The notes below the pieces were generated by a model that worked only from the letters and a program-made list of their open reading frames with translations, ran no database searches and had not been told where the DNA came from. Shown piece after piece: positions 29,357 to 39,261 of a DNA stretch of 39,261 nucleotides (positions are counted from its first letter, which is position 1; every line of letters begins with the position of its first letter). Source of the DNA: Paulinella micropora (lineage: Eukaryota; Cercozoa; Imbricatea; Euglyphida); contig BJOX01000296.1 of NCBI GenBank assembly GCA_009731375.1, positions 258,150 to 297,410 on the forward strand, given 5' to 3'. The position numbers and the translations under genes are program-made.

Positions 29357-30027
29357 TTTATGTTCAGTTTCAAAACCAGATGTATGTATGTATGTATGTA
29401 TGTATGTGTGGATATACTCATGTAATATAAAATGACTCTTTTGCGCCTCGAAAATTCGGCACCCTGAAAAGGAGAACGCAGTCAGAAAAACCATAAACAA
29501 TCTTGAAAATGTCAATGCAGAGCTGCTTTTCTATTGTTTTTCCTTTCCATCCAAAAATGGCTTTGACAATGTTTTTTGTCTATGTGGTTGGGCTCTGTTA
29601 TTTCTGGGGGTATTTTGCAGCAGAACTCCAATCACACACATTTTTGAGATCTTTTCTCATGTCTCTGCCATTTTTTTCAAGGCTGGCAGGGGGGGGGGGG
29701 CGGGGCAAAAGGAGTTTCAGACATGTATGTTTGTGTGTCGGAGCGTATGTATGTATGCACATGCATGCATGTATAAACTGTTGTATATTACGCATGTAAT
29801 ATATGCCTGTATGTATGTATGCAGTATTTATGTATGTATGCAGTATTGACGTATGTATATATGTCCTCGTGTATGTCTGTGTATGTACATAAACTGTTGT
29901 ATATTACGCATGTAGGTATATGTGCCTGAATGTATGTATGCAGTATTCATGTATGCATATATGTCCGCGTGCATGTCTGTGTATGTATGCGTGCATATAT
30001 GTCCTTCTGTCGTCTTCTCCCTGCTAG
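28884..30027. repeat. Mixed TA, ACTT, ATAC and GTAT microsatellites
   Basis: TA/TATG runs occur at about 29005-29050 and 29280-29345, ACTT at 29095-29143, ATAC at 29170-29200 and GTAT at 29325-29405. A direct repeat of about 116 bases (landmark ATAAACTGTTGTATATTACG at 29773 and 29889) covers 29770-30000. The unique stretch 29410-29700 contains open frames without recognisable domains. No convincing gene is seen. Confidence 0.8.
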
Positions 30028-30272
30028 AGCTGGGGCGGCAGTAGTAGCAGCTACGACGAGCTACGTGAGCGCAAAGATCGCCATCATGCCCGCCGGTTGG
30101 CCCAGTTTCCCCGCTATGAGAACGGCGCATACGGAGCGTACGGGGCCAACGCTTACGGACAAAACAACAACGCTTACGGCGCCTATGGCTACGACATGGG
30201 CAACCAACAGGCTGCGGCCTATACGCAGAACGCAGGCGCGAACTATGGGGCATATGGACAGGCGGGTTCTGG

Positions 30273-30332
<60 letters not shown>

Positions 30333-30904
30333 GAATTAGGGGATGGTGTGGGTGTGCTGGGCCCGTGGTGGGGTGCCTTATGTGTGCCTAGCCATACGCC
30401 TATAAGTCACATGCCGAAATAGCGACGGGAAGCACAATCCTGTTCCCTCAGGGTGCCCTTTCTCGCTTGTTGAGCCCGGAATAAAACCCACAGTGCTCTG
30501 TCGGTTNNNNNNNNNNNNNNNNNNNNNNNNNNNNNNNNNNNNNNNNNNNNNNNNNNNNNNNNNNNNNNNNNNNNNNNNNNNNNNNNNNNNNNNNNNNNNN
30601 NNNNNNNNNNNNNNNNNNNNNNNNNNNNNNNNNNNNNNNNNNNNNNNNNNNNNNNNNNNNNNNNNNNNNNNNNNNNNNNNNNNNNNNNNNNNNNNNNNNN
30701 NNNNNNNNNNNNNNNNNNNNNNNNNNNNNNNNNNNNNNNNNNNNNNNNNNNNNNNNNNNNNNNNNNNNNNNNNNNNNNNNNNNNNNNNNNNNNNNNNNNN
30801 NNNNNNNNNNNNNNNNNNNNNNNNNNNNNNNNNNNNNNNNNNNNNNNNNNNNNNNNNNNNNNNNNNNNNNNNNNNNNNNNNNNNNNNNNNNNNNNNNNNN
30901 NNNN

Positions 30905-30942
<38 letters not shown>

Positions 30943-31504
30943 CAAGACAGTCCGAAAAGCCTCTTGGAAAATGCAATACGACATGTATTCGAGACCAAGC
31001 TGGTGTCTGTTTGGATGGGGTGTGAAATACGCAGCCTACTGCTCCTATCTACACGTACTGCTACTAGGAGGAGGGGCCTACGGGGCATACGGCCAAGCGG
31101 GACCGCAAAACGCATATGGAGCATATGGCAACACGGGATCGCAAAACGCATATGGGGCATACGGCAACTCGGGGCAAAACGCATATGCGGCATACGGCGA
31201 CTCGGGGTCGCAAAACGCATATGGGGCATACGGCAACGCGGGGTCGCACAACGGAAATGGAGCTTACGACAACGCGAACCAAAACGCCTACGGCGCGTAC
31301 GGAGCATATGGCCAGTCCCGAAGCCAACGCAGGCTACGGCCAGTCGCAAAATGCCTACGGGGCATATGGCCAGGTGCAAAATGGCCATGGAGGGAACGGA
31401 GGCTATGGAGCGTATGGGGCGCATGGGGCGTATGGCTCCACAACCTGCAGCCCGAGCCCCTCACGTCATATCTCTGCCCTCCTTATCCCCTCTGTCCTCT
31501 ATTG
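30028..31504 (+). CDS. YG-repeat low-complexity (prion-like) protein gene, partial
   Basis: Exon 30028-30265, preceded by CTGCTAG and followed by a GT, encodes SWGGSSSSYDEL, then a basic stretch (RERKDRHHARRLAQFP) and AYGAYG repeats with Gln/Asn. A second exon begins at about 31068 after CTACTAG in matching phase. It continues with a repeat of about 12 residues of the form NAYGAYG-[NQ]-x-GSQ. A one-base shift at about 31315 moves the repeat into the next frame, which stops at 31504. Tyr/Gly/Asn/Gln-rich repeats of this kind drive phase separation or form structural fibres in other proteins. No specific family is recognised. The intron holds a TATC microsatellite and a 398-N gap. The gene may continue into the Kelch gene downstream. 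Confidence 0.5.
30272..30332 (+). repeat. TATC microsatellite
   Basis: About 15 tandem TATC units in the intron of the YG-repeat gene. The following 30333-30506 is unique and shows no gene. Confidence 0.97.
30507..30941. other. Assembly gap (398 N) ending in 37 G
   Basis: N from 30507 to 30904 followed by 37 G. The G run has the same length as the one at the other gap (28837-28873), which suggests low-quality read ends rather than genomic sequence. Confidence 0.9.
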
Positions 31505-32171
31505 ATGCTCATTTCTTCTATTTGTCCTTCGGTTCATCCATCCATCCTGCCAAACCTCTTTCTTCATGAATCCTTCCGTGCGTCCATCCATTCGGTTGCA
31601 TGCATCCTCTCGGAGCCTCCCTGTCCCCTATAGCTCTACTGTTCCATACTCGCATTTCTCCCACTCTGTCCGCCCGAGCCTGCTCCCTCATTTTCCACAG
31701 ACTCTTGTATAGCTGCTTCCTCCTGTCCTACCTTCGCACATACAACATACATACAAACATACAATATACATACATACACAGATACACACATATACATGCA
31801 TACATACGTACATACATACATACACAGAGAACATACATGCATAGATCAATGCATACGTGCCGTATTACATGCATACATGCTTGTACATGTGGTGAATGAA
31901 AAAAATGCATACATACATACATCTGTGTCTCCCTCTCCCATACACTCTATATCTGTTTTTGTCTCTTCCTCCCTGACAACCTTCCTTTCCTTATCTACAG
32001 CTCCATATCTCTACGCCCTCCATATGCGTATCCGCCTCCTCTGCCACAACCTCCGCATCGCTTATTTATCTCTCAGAAGCTCCACATCCGTGTCTGTCTC
32101 TTCATCTCTCACAACATCCGCATCATTTTCCCTTTCTCCTTGTCTTCCACTGGTTCTGTTATCTGATTCAG
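31505..32171. other. Unique and ATAC-repeat sequence between YG and Kelch exons
   Basis: Pyrimidine-rich sequence containing CCATCCAT and ATACATAC runs (31740-31920). It ends in a long polypyrimidine tract and TTCAG that form a good splice acceptor for the exon at 32172. No gene is recognised in it. Confidence 0.6.
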
Positions 32172-38701
<6,530 letters not shown>

Positions 38702-39150
38702 TAAGGTGACGTCAGTCTAAACAACTTGTTGTTCATTTTCTTGTTTTTGGTTGGTCCCCTTATCGTTGATAACACATTGTCTGTTCATGTTTTTCTTAAA
38801 GAGTCTGTTGTTGAATGGCTAGTTGATATTTGCTATGGTGGCCATGGCGGGACTTCTTGTACTTGCACCTCATCGTCCCTACGAGTGGCAGTTTGAGGGT
38901 TCTGTTAAAGATCTAAAATGAACGATTGCGTAAAAAGAAGAGTGACCTCAGTAGAACAACTTTCCTTTTCCTCAGCATGGTTCCGAAATAGACTTCTCAC
39001 TCATCCCAAGACGAGTGACAAGGTTTTATTAAGAGAGTGCTTATCAAAAGTGTGCGCCTAAAGTGATCGAGTTCTTTTCCATTGAACAAAAGGGAAGCAT
39101 GTATGCGTATTAAGTAAATACATAGTTCATTATTACTGTTATTATTATTA

Positions 39151-39184
<34 letters not shown>
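38702..39184. other. Sequence after the Kelch gene
   Basis: About 420 bases of mixed composition with no recognised gene, then an ATT microsatellite (39130-39183) directly before the second tRNA-like repeat. Confidence 0.7.
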
Positions 39185-39261
39185 GGACACCGTGATAGCC
39201 CAGTGGTCAAGTTCTACCATCTGGGCCCTGTCGCCAGTTCGATTCCCGTCGGTGCCACCAG
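39185..39261 (+). repeat. tRNA-like repeat, copy 2 (cut by the window end)
   Basis: The same 77 bases as 1080-1156 with one difference. It follows an ATT microsatellite. Box-A-like TAGCCCAGTGG and box-B-like GTTCGATTCC are intact. Both copies have the same orientation, so they are not inverted ends of one element. Confidence 0.65.

Noticed and set aside
29503-29799. 98-codon frame with a hydrophobic segment
   Set aside because: It runs into a G homopolymer and GTAT repeats, has no splice context and no known domain.

Overview
The window is eukaryotic nuclear DNA carrying an integrated, partly decayed virus of the polinton-like type (PLV, Preplasmiviricota-like). The host character comes from spliced genes with phase-consistent GT-AG introns, very dense microsatellites, a 493-bp tandem repeat and tRNA-like dispersed repeats. 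I cannot name the host species. Six runs of N mark assembly gaps.

Layout. (1) 1-2150: repeat-rich host DNA, with a partial 493-bp repeat unit, a tRNA-derived repeat, ATT/ATC/ACT microsatellites and small exon-like islands. (2) 2481-6264: a decayed multi-exon gene of the Tnp2-like (CACTA/EnSpm-type) transposase family. Its introns are arrays of 22-23-bp AT-rich near-palindromic units, and the arrays continue to about 7430. (3) 7440-8087: unassigned sequence. (4) About 8168-27486: the viral element, bracketed on both sides by same-orientation GTT microsatellites. A 1.2-kb stretch at its left end is present twice across an N gap, most likely an unmerged contig overlap; the corrected length is about 18 kb. 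(5) 27487-39261: host DNA with a YG-repeat protein gene, a Kelch-repeat gene whose exons can be joined in phase across kilobases of microsatellite-filled introns, three identical 493-bp tandem units, and a second copy of the tRNA-like repeat at the very end.

The viral element. Leftward genes at the left end: an rve-type integrase, an F-box-like/zinc-ribbon protein and two small charged proteins. A rightward block follows: a huge phage-type tail-fibre-like gene, an unknown 123-aa protein, a packaging ATPase, a basic core-like protein, an adenain/Ulp1-type cysteine protease, a small zinc finger, a penton-like minor capsid protein, a double-jelly-roll-like major capsid protein, a second structural protein and a DUF3223-like protein. 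A lipase also points right. On the other strand are a small FGKYKG-motif protein and, at the right end, a DNA polymerase B fused to a Pif1-like SF1 helicase. Integration, replication, packaging, maturation, capsid and host-interaction functions are thus all recognisable. The MCP gene and the next structural gene share a conserved leader of about 60 bp, and several genes have an AATATAC/TATATAC motif directly before the start codon.

State of the element. Integrase, F-box, fibre, ATPase, MCP, second structural protein, DUF3223-like, FGKYKG and polymerase-helicase genes each carry one or more in-frame stops or frameshifts. The protease, penton, core, lipase and the 123-aa gene are open. This fits an endogenous element in decay, though single-base indels could partly be assembly error. 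No terminal inverted repeats were found, so the exact ends are unknown.
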